NCBI GenBank assembly: GCA_050951505.1
Contig: JBMNJE010000002.1
Span: 132,992-196,991 of the forward strand
Reading direction: 5' to 3'
Length of the DNA: 64,000 nucleotides
Source of the DNA: DUOA01 sp012839095
GTDB lineage: Bacteria; Bacillota; Clostridia; Caldicoprobacterales; DTU083
Shown: positions 1 through 8,718 of the stretch, piece after piece
How positions within the stretch are numbered: the stretch's first letter is position 1
How the letters are laid out: each line of letters opens with the position of its first letter
Notes under the pieces: generated by a model
Database searches by the model: none
What the model was told of the DNA's origin: nothing
The model's input: the letters and a program-made list of their open reading frames with translations, nothing else
Position numbers and translations under genes: made by a program

Positions 1-170
1 TGAAAGAGGAAAGATAATTCCTTTTCCATCTGGCTCATCCTCTGCCGGACAGGGCAGCGGGCAGCCTGATTCATGGCAAAGCAAAAAATAGATAAGTGCT
101 GCCGGGCAGGAAGTTATATCGAATTTCCGCCGGCTGCACTATAGATTTTGGCTGGTATTCCTGCCGCCTG

Positions 171-953
171 TTAAAAACAGGCGGCCAGATCTATCAGGCG
201 ATCTGCAATAATATCGGGTTTGTACTGGGAATGCTGTACGTCTTCCGGCCCGGTCTCACCTGTAAGAACCAGAACGCTGGTTGCCCCGTGCCTGGCAGCA
301 ATGGCGATATCCGTATAAAGCCTGTCGCCCACAAACACCAATTCTTCTCTTGAACAATTGAGATATTTGGTGATGTAATTCATAGTTTCAGCATAGGGTT
401 TGCCCAGGTACCTGGGCTTTACATCGGTGGACCGGGTTATGAAAGCGCACATGGCACCGCAATCGGGGATAGGACCGAATTCAGTGGGACAGTTGTTGTC
501 CGGGTGGGTAGCCAGGAAAGGAACATTATTTCGAATCAATGTACAGGCTTTACTAAGTTTTTCATAGGTGAGAGTTGTATCAAAGCCTACCACCACCGCG
601 TCCGGATCTTTATCCGTCAGCCGGATTCCGTTGTCTGAAAAATCCTTTTCCAGGGCCGGTGTACCCAGTAAATATACCTTCGGGTTCTGCCAGGTGCTTT
701 TAATGTAATCAATGGTGACCATTCCGGAGGTGAGGAGCTGATCTTCACTGATATGGCAGTTCATGCCGGCCAGCTTTTCCAGATATGTTTCCCGATTCCT
801 GGAAGAGTTGTTTGTAAAGAAGATAAAGTCCTTGCCGGCTTCCTTTACCTTCTCCAAAAATTCCAGCGATCCTTCCAGCAGCTGATTCCCCAGATAGAAA
901 GTGCCGTCCATATCCAGGACAAAATACCTTATGTTCGGCTGAAGTTTCCTCAT
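171..953 (-). CDS. HAD-IIA family sugar-phosphatase-like hydrolase (NagD/AraL type)
   Basis: A 260-residue protein of the haloacid dehalogenase superfamily, subfamily IIA. Motif I DMDGTF (nucleophile Asp14, general acid Asp16) is near the N-terminus, motif II FFTNNS follows at about residue 45, a C2-type cap lies in the middle, and motif III/IV FVGDRLYTDI is at about residue 208. The family dephosphorylates small phosphorylated sugars or nucleotides in the cytosol; the substrate cannot be read from sequence. The ATG is preceded by AGGAGG at 9 nt. The gene is transcribed alone toward the left edge; a perfect GCCGCCTGTT/AACAGGCGGC hairpin overlaps its stop codon. Just beyond, at 29 on the same strand, an ATG after AGAGGA could be the first codon of another gene cut by the window edge, but only 9 codons are visible. 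Confidence 0.9.
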   Translation of the reverse strand: MRKLQPNIRYFVLDMDGTFYLGNQLLEGSLEFLEKVKEAGKDFIFFTNNSSRNRETYLEKLAGMNCHISEDQLLTSGMVTIDYIKSTWQNPKVYLLGTPALEKDFSDNGIRLTDKDPDAVVVGFDTTLTYEKLSKACTLIRNNVPFLATHPDNNCPTEFGPIPDCGAMCAFITRSTDVKPRYLGKPYAETMNYITKYLNCSREELVFVGDRLYTDIAIAARHGATSVLVLTGETGPEDVQHSQYKPDIIADRLIDLAACF

Positions 954-1039
954 TTATCGACATCCTCCTGTAATTGTTTGAAAAATGTGATATTTTTTGT
1001 TTCATTCTTGTTTCATACATTTCCATATGTTTATATATT

Positions 1040-1056
1040 TAATGTAGCAGCTACAT
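1040..1056. repeat. Perfect 17-bp palindrome, possible operator
   Basis: AATGTAGC and GCTACATT flank a single A. It lies about 90 bp upstream of the HAD hydrolase start, in an AT-rich stretch where the leftward promoter would be expected. Its symmetry fits a dimeric repressor site, but no regulator gene is adjacent, so the role is inferred. Confidence 0.4.
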
Positions 1057-1280
1057 TGGAAAAGGTACCCTGCGATCTACGCAATATAACTTACAATGAA
1101 TCAAGTTTACCAGTAATATTCAAAGCTTGTCAATTAAAACAGCCGGACATTAATGTCCACAGCTATGGAAAGGCGTGATTCCCTTGGGCAATTCGGGAAT
1201 GGAGAACAACTCAATATGCCGTGCACGCATTAAGAGAACCTCAGACAATAATGAATGATAAGGCCGGCCTTTTTCCATAG

Positions 1281-1315
1281 AGAGCCCGGGTGCAGTTGCC
1301 TCGGGCTCTTACTGT
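1281..1315 (+). terminator. Possible rho-independent terminator
   Basis: Hairpin AGAGCCCG/CGGGCTCT with a 13-nt loop, followed by TTACTGTGACTTTT. The T tract is interrupted, so this is a weak terminator at best. No gene ends immediately before it; it may end a short unannotated RNA or peptide transcript. Confidence 0.35.
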
Positions 1316-1421
1316 GACTTTTCTCAGAACCATTGCTCTTCAGAGGAAGGATTTTTTTTATTTAAAAAGAATATATTAAGGGGAAGAGAAAATATGGTGT
1401 AAATTCAAGGAGGTTCCAATT

Positions 1422-2357
1422 ATGCCTGAAATCAGAATAAAGGAAATAGAATACGGGAGTTTTGGAAAGTGTGTTGAAATTTCCAATGGAAATGCGGATA
1501 TTGTGGTAACGGTGGATGTGGGGCCGAGAATAATCCGCTTTGGACTCACCGGCAGAGAAAATGAATTCTGCGATGACGGAAGCTTCAGCGTACCGGTGGG
1601 AAATGAGGAATGGCACATTTTAGGGGGCCACCGTCTGTGGCACAGCCCCGAGGCTATGCCCCGGTCATACAGCCCTGACAACAAGCCCGTCCACTATGAG
1701 AAAATAGAAAATGGTATCCGGGTTACACAGGAAACGGAGCCATGGGTCCAGATCAAAAAGCAAATGGACATAACCATGGCAGGTTGCTGCAACAAGGTAC
1801 AGATAATTCACAGGCTGACCAATGAAAATGCCTGGCCTATAGAAGTGTCGGCCTGGGCTATTACGGTAATGGCTGCAGGCGGCCTGCAGGTTGTGCCTCA
1901 GCCCTCCCGGGATACGGGACTGCTGGCCAACCGGCTGCTTTCACTCTGGCCCTACACCAAAATGAATGACCACAGGGTATATTGGGGTGATCGGTACATA
2001 ACGCTTAAGCAGGATCCTGATACTGATACTCCCTTTAAGTTTGGAATCCCAAATGAAGGCGGATGGGCAGCTTATTTCAATCACGGAAATCTGTTTATCA
2101 AGCGGTTCCGTCACGTAATGGGTGCAGTGTACCCGGATTACGGCGTATCCTACGAAACCTACACCAACGACTATATGATGGAAATGGAAAGCCTGTCTCC
2201 CTTAACCAGGCTGGAACCCGGAGATACAATAAATCATCTGGAGGAATGGGAGCTGATTGAGAATGTATCCAGGCCGGCAGCTGACAATGAAGAAGATATT
2301 CAGAAGGTTGTAAAATGCTGTATTGAAGGCTGCGGCGGATGCAGACAGGAGGAATAA
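1422..2357 (+). CDS. Mutarotase-fold (DUF4380-like) hypothetical protein
   Basis: A 311-residue protein whose N-terminal part (for example VDVGPRIIRFGL and GGHRLWHSPE) resembles the beta-sandwich of galactose mutarotase-like and DUF4380 proteins, which bind or process sugars. No signal peptide or membrane segment is visible, so it is probably cytosolic. A Cys-rich tail (CCIEGCGGC) ends the protein. ATG follows AAGGAGG at 7 nt. It is the first gene of an operon with the GH38 mannosidase, whose start lies 2 nt after this stop. I infer a role in handling the mannoside or product of that enzyme; the exact activity is unknown. Confidence 0.75.
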   Translation: MPEIRIKEIEYGSFGKCVEISNGNADIVVTVDVGPRIIRFGLTGRENEFCDDGSFSVPVGNEEWHILGGHRLWHSPEAMPRSYSPDNKPVHYEKIENGIRVTQETEPWVQIKKQMDITMAGCCNKVQIIHRLTNENAWPIEVSAWAITVMAAGGLQVVPQPSRDTGLLANRLLSLWPYTKMNDHRVYWGDRYITLKQDPDTDTPFKFGIPNEGGWAAYFNHGNLFIKRFRHVMGAVYPDYGVSYETYTNDYMMEMESLSPLTRLEPGDTINHLEEWELIENVSRPAADNEEDIQKVVKCCIEGCGGCRQEE

Positions 2358-2359
2358 TT

Positions 2360-5179
2360 TTGATTGATATTAATAAGCTGAAACAGATGGAGAAAGAGGC
2401 TGTCAGCTATTGGTCCAAAAGGATTCTGGCACAACTGCGGTATGCCGTTGAGCTGAATCAGACCCTGGATGGCAAATACGACAAAGTTCTTAACAATATC
2501 ATTGAATTTCTAGCGGCCGCAGCTGAAGAAGACGGTGTCATTGCCGCCGCTGCAGCGAGGGATGCAGAACAAATGCTGCAGCCTCTGTCAAAGGAAGCAA
2601 AGAAGTATCAGATGATTTGCGCTGCCCACGCTCACATCGACATGAACTGGATGTGGCGCTGGGAGGAAACCGTGGCAATTGTCCTGGACACCTTCCGAAC
2701 CATACTCAGCCTGATGGATGAATATGACGAATTCACCTTTTCCCAGTCCCAGGCCTCCGTGTACCGGATTGTGGAAGAGCACGATCCCGCCATGCTGGAG
2801 GAGATTAAGAAGAGAATCAGGGAAGGACGCTGGGAAGTTACGGCCGCTACCTGGGTGGAGGCTGACAAGAACCTTTCCGGCGGCGAAAGTCAGGCACGGC
2901 ATCTCCTCTATACCAGGCGCATCCTGTCTGAGATGCTGGATCTTAATCCGGACAGCCTGAATCTGGATTTCGAGCCGGATACCTTCGGACACAGTGTCAA
3001 TGTTCCTGAAATCTTAAGCAAGGGCGGAATAAAATATTACTATCATTGCCGGGGCTACGACGGATATCAGCTCTACAAATGGAAGGCTCCGTCCCGCAAA
3101 TCCATAATTGTATATCGGGAACCATTATGGTACCTGGGAGCAATTGAACCATCCATGGCATATTATGTGCCTCAGTTCTGCAGCAGCCACAATCTACCTG
3201 CCATGCTGAAGGTGTATGGTGTGGGCAATCATGGGGGAGGCCCCACCAGAAGGGATATTGAACGAATAATCGACATGTCTGCATGGCCGGTCTTTCCGAA
3301 TATAAAATTCGGAACCTATGGTGAGTTCTTTAAGCTTACCGAGGCAATTGAGGATCAGCTTCCCGTCGTTACAGGAGAGCTGAACTTTGTCTTTACCGGC
3401 TGCTATACCAGCCAGTCCCGGATCAAAAAGGGCAACAGCGTATTACAAAACCGCCTGCATGAATCGGAGGCATATGCTTCCATGGCGGCCATGTCTGTGG
3501 GCACGGCTTACGCCCATAAACAATTTGTAAAGGCCTGGGAAAAGGTTTTGTTCAATCAGTTCCATGATATTGTGCCCGGCTCATGTACGGTTGATACCAG
3601 GGAGCATGCCATGGCCTTATACCAACAGGCGGCAGGTCTGGCCAATACGGAGGCCAAACGGGCACTTCGCAGCATTGCATCCCATATTGACACCTCAAAA
3701 TGGATTTCCGGGAATGAATCAGTCAGGGAATCCGTATCGGAAGGTGCCGGTGTTGGGTTTGGTGCTGAGGATTATCAGATACCTCAGGCGGAAAGAGGAA
3801 GGGGACGGAACCGGGTCTACCATTTCTTTAACTCAGCCTTGTATCCCAGGCAGGAAGTTGTTGAGATCACGGTATGGGACTGGAATGGGGATAAAGACAG
3901 CATTCAGTTTGTTGATGCAGAGGGTAAGCCTATTCCTTTCCAGCTTTTATCCGATAAGGACAGCTCTTACTGGGGGCATCAGTATTTTAAGGCTCTACTG
4001 TTTGTAAAGGTACCCGCCGGAGGCTATACCACCTGCATTCTGGCGGAGAAGAAGCTGGAGAAGATTTCCCTTGGCTTCCCGCTGGATGCGAGAGTGGAAA
4101 GGCCGGCCAGGCCGGTGTTGGAAAACAAGCATCTGAAGGCGGCTTTTGATCCCCGGACAGGCGCCATAGTCTCCCTGGTGGATAAGGGCAATGGTCAGGA
4201 AATTGTGGATCCCGGCAGGCCCTCCGCTGTTTTTCGCTTTATTGAAGAGGATGACAGCCGGGGGATGACCTCCTGGGTGGTTGGAAACTACCGCAAAGTA
4301 ATTAATATCAATGATGCCGGTGTCACCTTTACGGAAGTCAGAAACGAAGAAGGGCTTCTAAGGCAATCCATCCGCTACGAAGTGAAGTTTTCAAAGTCCA
4401 CCCTCCGGGTTCATGTTTACCTGGATCAGGACAGCACCTGCCTGGGCTTTGATATAGAATGTGATTTCAGGGAACTGGGCGAAAAAGGCAAGGGAATTCC
4501 TCAATTGGGATTTTACCTGCCGCTGGGATATGAATGCCGCGCTTACCGTTATGATGTTCCATCCGGTACCATAGAACGCAGGCCCATGGATATGGATGTC
4601 CCGGCCATCAGCTGGGCAGCGGCACTGCCCAGGGATACCGGCCGCAAGGCCCTGACCCTGATATGCGGAAGTAAAAATGGCTTCCGGGGCGTGGATAATT
4701 CCCTCAGCCTCAGCTTGATTCGGGCTTCCATTGATCCGGATCCCTATCCGGAGGTAGGGCTTCATCAGTTTTCCTTCCATCTTTCCCTGCCCAATGCAAC
4801 TTCCAACCGCGAGTTCATAGAAGAAGCCTATAGCTGTTGTCATCCTATACAGGTGCTTTCCGGGATACCGTCCAAAGGAGAGCTTCTTCCTGCCGGCAGT
4901 TTCATGACCTTGGAGGAAGGCAGCATTGCAGTTCAGGCAATAAAGAAGCCGGAGGAAGGCAGTAAGACTGACAGCCTTATTATTAGAGGCTATGAGACCG
5001 AGGGCAGAAGGACCAATGCCAAAATATGGTTCTGCAGAAACATTGCCTCGGCCTGCTATGTGGATATCCATGAAAGACCTGTGGAAAGTGAATTGGCTGT
5101 AAAAACAGGCGGTCACAATGTTTCCTTCGGCGTAGAGCCCCATGAGGTGTTTACGCTGAAAGTAGAGTTTGCAAAATAA
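2360..5179 (+). CDS. Alpha-mannosidase, glycoside hydrolase family 38
   Basis: A 939-residue GH38 enzyme that removes alpha-linked mannose from oligosaccharides with retention. Zinc-site motif HAHID is at residues 90-94, and the segment with the likely nucleophile Asp207 (DFEPDTFGHS) is at 203-212. The middle and C-terminal beta domains fill the remaining length, which is normal for bacterial GH38. I chose the TTG start at 2360 because AGGAGG ends 7 nt upstream and this places the start 2 nt after the preceding stop; an in-frame ATG at 2339 would overlap the upstream gene and has the ribosome site inside it. No signal peptide, so it probably acts on imported oligosaccharides. The GH51 gene follows about 100 bp downstream. 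Confidence 0.93.
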   Translation: MIDINKLKQMEKEAVSYWSKRILAQLRYAVELNQTLDGKYDKVLNNIIEFLAAAAEEDGVIAAAAARDAEQMLQPLSKEAKKYQMICAAHAHIDMNWMWRWEETVAIVLDTFRTILSLMDEYDEFTFSQSQASVYRIVEEHDPAMLEEIKKRIREGRWEVTAATWVEADKNLSGGESQARHLLYTRRILSEMLDLNPDSLNLDFEPDTFGHSVNVPEILSKGGIKYYYHCRGYDGYQLYKWKAPSRKSIIVYREPLWYLGAIEPSMAYYVPQFCSSHNLPAMLKVYGVGNHGGGPTRRDIERIIDMSAWPVFPNIKFGTYGEFFKLTEAIEDQLPVVTGELNFVFTGCYTSQSRIKKGNSVLQNRLHESEAYASMAAMSVGTAYAHKQFVKAWEKVLFNQFHDIVPGSCTVDTREHAMALYQQAAGLANTEAKRALRSIASHIDTSKWISGNESVRESVSEGAGVGFGAEDYQIPQAERGRGRNRVYHFFNSALYPRQEVVEITVWDWNGDKDSIQFVDAEGKPIPFQLLSDKDSSYWGHQYFKALLFVKVPAGGYTTCILAEKKLEKISLGFPLDARVERPARPVLENKHLKAAFDPRTGAIVSLVDKGNGQEIVDPGRPSAVFRFIEEDDSRGMTSWVVGNYRKVININDAGVTFTEVRNEEGLLRQSIRYEVKFSKSTLRVHVYLDQDSTCLGFDIECDFRELGEKGKGIPQLGFYLPLGYECRAYRYDVPSGTIERRPMDMDVPAISWAAALPRDTGRKALTLICGSKNGFRGVDNSLSLSLIRASIDPDPYPEVGLHQFSFHLSLPNATSNREFIEEAYSCCHPIQVLSGIPSKGELLPAGSFMTLEEGSIAVQAIKKPEEGSKTDSLIIRGYETEGRRTNAKIWFCRNIASACYVDIHERPVESELAVKTGGHNVSFGVEPHEVFTLKVEFAK

Positions 5180-5282
5180 GCTGCCTTCATCGTTTTCAGC
5201 CGGATTGGGAATCTGCGATACACAACCCCTGCAGCTTGCCAAAATTATGGTCTGCAGGGATTATATAAACGGGGGCGATAAA

Positions 5283-6797
5283 GTGAAGAAAGCAGAAATT
5301 GTAATTCACAGGGATTTTCAGATTGGCAGGATAGACCGGCGCATATATGGCTCCTTCGTTGAACATCTGGGCAGGGCTGTTTATCAGGGCATTTATCAAC
5401 CGGGGCACCCTGAGGCAGATGAAGAGGGTTTCCGGAAGGATACCCTGGAACTGGTAAGGGAACTAAAGGTGCCCATCATCAGGTATCCGGGGGGCAACTT
5501 TGTCTCCGGATACAATTGGGAGGATGGTATAGGGCCCCGGGAGCAAAGGCCCAGGAGGCTGGAGCTGGCATGGAGAACAATTGAAACCAATCATGTAGGG
5601 GTAAACGAATTTGCTTCCTGGGCGAAGAAGGCAGATTCTGAGGTCATGATGGCGGTCAACCTGGGTACTAAGGGTGTGGATTCTGCCAGATATCTGGTGG
5701 AATACTGCAACCATGAAAAAGGGAGTTACTGGAGCGACCTGAGAAGAAGTCATGGGTATGAAGAGCCTCATAATATAAAAGTCTGGTGTCTGGGAAATGA
5801 GATGGACGGACCCTGGCAGATCGGGCACAAAACCGCTGATGAGTACGGCAGGCTGGCCTGCGAGACAGCAAAGGCAATGAAGTGGGTGGATCCAGGTATT
5901 GAACTGGTAGTATGCGGCAGTTCAGGCAGCGGAATGCCGACTTTCGGTGACTGGGAGGCAACGGTGCTTGAACATACATATGAGCATGTCGATTACATAT
6001 CCCTGCATACCTATTACGGAAACCGGGACGGAGATACTCCCGATTACCTGGCCAGCAGCCTGAATATGGACAACTTCATCAGGTCTGTTGCTTCCATATG
6101 TGATTATGTCAAAGCAAAGAAGAGAAGCAGGAAAACTCTTTACCTGTCCTTCGATGAGTGGAATGTATGGTATCATTCCAATGATGACGATCGCAGGATC
6201 CAGCCCTGGTCAATTGCACCTCACCAATTGGAGGATATCTACAACTTTGAGGATGCCCTTTTGGTTGGAAGCATGCTGATAACACTTCTGAAAAATGCTG
6301 ACCGTGTCAGGATTGCATGTATGGCCCAGCTTGTAAATGTTATTGCACCGATTATGACAAGCGGAAAGGGTGGTGCATGGCGGCAGACCATTTTCTACCC
6401 CTATCGGGATGTCTCGACTTATGGCAATGGAGTAGTACTGAGTCCCGTGATAAAAAGCCCTTGTTATGATACAAAGTCTTATAATGAAGTTCCTTACCTG
6501 GATTCAATTGCTGTACTGAATGAAGAGGAGAATGAATTGATTTTCTTTGCCGTAAACAGGGATCTGGAGGAGGAAATGCTGATGGAGGCTGACCTGAGAG
6601 CCTTTACCGGTTTAAGTCTTGTCAGCCATACAGTTTTGGAAAATGATGACCTGAAGGCAGTAAATTCAGAGGAGAACCCATATAATGTCCTACCCCACGA
6701 TAACGGGAAAGCTGCAGTTGAGGAAGGCAGATTGAAAGCATTGCTGCCAAAGGCATCATGGAATGTCATAAGGCTGAAAATAGGAAACAAGGAATAA
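5283..6797 (+). CDS. Alpha-L-arabinofuranosidase, glycoside hydrolase family 51
   Basis: A 504-residue intracellular-type GH51 enzyme that releases L-arabinose from arabinan or arabinoxylan oligosaccharides. The acid/base Glu173 lies in WCLGNEMDGPW and the nucleophile Glu292 in FDEWNVWY. The length matches the family. The GTG start at 5283 follows a GGGGGCG ribosome site by 5 nt and gives a normal N-terminus (KAEIVIHRDFQIGRIDRRIYGSF, shortened here); an in-frame upstream start at 5169 overlaps the mannosidase. It is the last gene of the glycan operon and is followed by a strong terminator. Confidence 0.93.
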   Translation: MKKAEIVIHRDFQIGRIDRRIYGSFVEHLGRAVYQGIYQPGHPEADEEGFRKDTLELVRELKVPIIRYPGGNFVSGYNWEDGIGPREQRPRRLELAWRTIETNHVGVNEFASWAKKADSEVMMAVNLGTKGVDSARYLVEYCNHEKGSYWSDLRRSHGYEEPHNIKVWCLGNEMDGPWQIGHKTADEYGRLACETAKAMKWVDPGIELVVCGSSGSGMPTFGDWEATVLEHTYEHVDYISLHTYYGNRDGDTPDYLASSLNMDNFIRSVASICDYVKAKKRSRKTLYLSFDEWNVWYHSNDDDRRIQPWSIAPHQLEDIYNFEDALLVGSMLITLLKNADRVRIACMAQLVNVIAPIMTSGKGGAWRQTIFYPYRDVSTYGNGVVLSPVIKSPCYDTKSYNEVPYLDSIAVLNEEENELIFFAVNRDLEEEMLMEADLRAFTGLSLVSHTVLENDDLKAVNSEENPYNVLPHDNGKAAVEEGRLKALLPKASWNVIRLKIGNKE

Positions 6798-6816
6798 AAT
6801 AAGATAAGAGAAAAAT

Positions 6817-6849
6817 AAAAGAGCCTCGGCAAGTTTATGAGGCTCTTTT
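6817..6849 (+). terminator. Rho-independent terminator of glycan operon
   Basis: Perfect stem AAAAGAGCCTC/GAGGCTCTTTT with an 11-nt loop, starting 20 bp after the GH51 stop. The symmetric A and T tracts would let it work in both directions. Confidence 0.9.
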
Positions 6850-7069
6850 ATGTAAGGGGTTTGGGGGTTTGGGTAACTTACACTATTATGATAACCAGCA
6901 TTATAAAAAATAAACGTCCTTTCAAGAAAAATTTTAATGGTTTTTGCGATCATTTTAAAGTGACTGCTGCCATAAGGAAATTAGGGATGAAACATCAAAA
7001 TCGCACTTATGTGCCTGACCGGTAATCAGTTTAATTATAGGTAAGCCGGCTTTGCAGAGCCGGCAGGAA
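6850..7069. other. Intergenic region between convergent genes
   Basis: About 220 bp with no gene that I can support. It sits between the glycan operon terminator and the 3' end of a leftward small gene. The hairpin at 7045-7064 is listed separately. Confidence 0.5.
7045..7064 (-). terminator. Weak terminator after small leftward gene
   Basis: Hairpin GCCGGCT/AGCCGGC directly after the stop of the leftward 97-residue gene. On the leftward strand it is followed by TTACCTATAATT, only a poor T tract. Confidence 0.4.
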
Positions 7070-7363
7070 TTATGCCATTACTTCCACTTTACCGCCAACA
7101 CTGGTGATGGCGTTTTGAATATCTGCCAATGACAAGGTTTTCCCATCATTGTCGATGAGTCCTGCAAGTAATGGTATGCGGATTATTATACAAATACCGC
7201 TGGGTGATGAAATTTCTATAAGGTTGAGAAGATTAATTTCAGCACCGGCAGGGATAAAAATTCTGAGTATGGTGCCCGGTTGTTGTTTGCAGCGATCTTT
7301 GTCCCTGTCAGGTTTTCTTTCTGTCAATGTGGGAAGTACCTGGTTGTCGTTCTCATAGCTCAT
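7070..7363 (-). CDS. Small hypothetical protein, 97 aa
   Basis: I do not recognise a named family. The N-terminal third is charged and polar (LTERKPDRDKDRCKQQPG), the rest is a compact, beta-rich segment (ILRIFIPAGAEINLLNL then GICIIIRIPLLAGL) with no signal peptide. The ATG at 7363 is preceded by GGAGGTG at 9 nt; an upstream in-frame start at 7465 has no such site. It lies head to tail with another small leftward gene, about 100 bp downstream of it. Confidence 0.65.
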   Translation of the reverse strand: MSYENDNQVLPTLTERKPDRDKDRCKQQPGTILRIFIPAGAEINLLNLIEISSPSGICIIIRIPLLAGLIDNDGKTLSLADIQNAITSVGGKVEVMA

Positions 7364-7461
7364 ATAAGAAAACACCTCCATACAATTCATAGTATATCTT
7401 ATGCCATATAGGAGGAGTTGTGATATTGCCATATATAATAAATCTGACAACGCAGCTTTGC

Positions 7462-7728
7462 TCAATCGTCCAGCAATTCAATTTCCAGGGTGTCAAAGGA
7501 TATTAATTCTATAAAGTTATCCTGATTCAGAACAGCTCTTCTGTATTTTTCAAACTCTCTTTCATTTTTAGGCAGCCACATGGGCCTTTGCAGATCGAAC
7601 TCAGAACAGATTTTCAGAATGCATTCCTGAAGCCTTTCTTCATCAGTCAATCCCTGCTCATTGCTTTCTGCGACTGTATCCGCGATAATTCTGTTGTTTT
7701 TGCGAAGTATGCCCCATATACGATACAT
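7462..7728 (-). CDS. Small conserved clostridial protein, 88 aa
   Basis: An 88-residue soluble protein beginning MYRIWGILRKNNRII and ending in an acidic segment. The block PMWLPKNEREFEKYRR followed by NQDNFIE is, as far as I recall, typical of an uncharacterised conserved clostridial family. Two adjacent ATG codons (7731 and 7728) follow AAGGTGAG; I chose the second for better spacing. A TGCTATAAT extended -10 element lies just upstream. Confidence 0.7.
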   Translation of the reverse strand: MYRIWGILRKNNRIIADTVAESNEQGLTDEERLQECILKICSEFDLQRPMWLPKNEREFEKYRRAVLNQDNFIELISFDTLEIELLDD

Positions 7729-7759
7729 CATCTCACCTTTTTGTTTTAGTAATAGTACC

Positions 7760-7768
7760 ATTATAGCA
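7760..7768 (-). promoter_or_regulatory. Extended -10 promoter of small clostridial gene
   Basis: On the leftward strand TGCTATAAT is a perfect extended -10 element about 32 nt upstream of the start codon. No good -35 box accompanies it, which is common for extended -10 promoters. Confidence 0.5.
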
Positions 7769-7827
7769 AAAAAGGGGCATATTAAACATGGGTAAATCAG
7801 CCTGAAAGCAAGGGAGATTTCATTATT

Positions 7828-8718
7828 ATGATTTTTTACATCAGAGAACTGTACCGCAGATACATAGATGACGAAGTGGCAGCTTATGGAGCGGAAATGG
7901 CTTACTATTTTCTGCTATCAGTCTTTCCCTTTCTTATATTTCTCACTACGGTGATAGGGTACCTGCCCTTGGACGGCAGCAGCATTCTGGATTCCCTGTC
8001 TGATATACTGCCTCAGATTTCATATGAAATGCTCAGGGATAATGTGGAACAAATTATAAACAGACGTAACTTCAAACTGTTGTCATTTTCCTTTGCCTCC
8101 ATGCTCTGGGCGGCGGCCAGCGGTATGGGAGCGGTGATGCGGGGCATTAATAAGGCCCTGTGTCAAAAGGACACAAGGCCGTTTTGGATCGCCATACCCT
8201 TGTCTTTGTTGTTTACACTTATGGTTACTGTTCTTATTCTGTCATACTTTGCCCTGCTGATATTCGGCAGGCAGATAGGGGCCGGCCTGATGAAAGCGGG
8301 GCCGCCCCGGCTTCATTGGCTGATCTGGGATCTTTTCAGGCATGGGATTGCTGTTCTTATGATGATCCTGGTTTTCGTGTTTCTGTACAGATACAGCCCA
8401 TGCATCAAAATCCGATGGCGCAGCGCCCTGCCGGGTGCAATTTTTACCACTGCAGGCTGGTTGATGGTTTCCTGGATTTTTGCCTGGTATGTAAATCGAT
8501 TCTGGAACCTTTCCCTTGTTTATGGCAGCATAGGGGGCATCATCGGTCTGCTGGTCTGGCTTTTTATAAGCGCCCAGCTGATAATAATGGGAGGTGAGCT
8601 GAATGCAGTCCTGATTTTCCATCGAAAGAGTAAAATCGAAAAAAGAAAGAGTCTAATAAGGAAGAAAAAATCAACCGTATCATATAAAAAGAATCATAGG
8701 AATGAAACTAATCAGTAG
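7828..8718 (+). CDS. YihY/BrkB family inner membrane protein
   Basis: A 296-residue integral membrane protein of the YihY/BrkB (formerly, and wrongly, RNase BN) family. It shows the family opening AYGAEMAYYFLLSVFPFLIFL, about six hydrophobic segments, and the late motif PGAIFTTAGWLMVSWIFAWYVNRF followed by YGSIGGIIGLLVWLF (each given in part). The C-terminal 40 residues are very basic and lie in the cytosol. Function in bacteria is not settled; proposals include transport or envelope roles. ATG follows AAGGGAGAT. Its 3' end overlaps the convergent flavin reductase-like gene by 11 bp. Confidence 0.9.
   Translation: MIFYIRELYRRYIDDEVAAYGAEMAYYFLLSVFPFLIFLTTVIGYLPLDGSSILDSLSDILPQISYEMLRDNVEQIINRRNFKLLSFSFASMLWAAASGMGAVMRGINKALCQKDTRPFWIAIPLSLLFTLMVTVLILSYFALLIFGRQIGAGLMKAGPPRLHWLIWDLFRHGIAVLMMILVFVFLYRYSPCIKIRWRSALPGAIFTTAGWLMVSWIFAWYVNRFWNLSLVYGSIGGIIGLLVWLFISAQLIIMGGELNAVLIFHRKSKIEKRKSLIRKKKSTVSYKKNHRNETNQ

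Larger units (their letters stand above)
954..1421. other. 468-bp intergenic region, divergent promoters
   Basis: Separates the leftward HAD gene from the rightward glycan genes. I see no convincing gene. It contains a perfect palindrome at 1040-1056 (AATGTAGC, one base, GCTACATT) that could be an operator for the HAD gene, and a hairpin at 1281-1309 (AGAGCCCG/CGGGCTCT) followed by a weak T stretch that could be a terminator of an unseen small transcript. The AT-rich stretch at 1350-1390 probably holds the promoter of the glycan operon. Confidence 0.5.

Noticed and set aside
753..1178. Plus-strand frame of 141 residues overlapping the HAD gene
   Set aside because: Runs antisense through a clear gene and has no recognisable features.
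1260..1271. AAGGCCGGCCTT palindrome followed by T run as terminator
   Set aside because: It has no loop-forming bases, so it does not make a normal hairpin.
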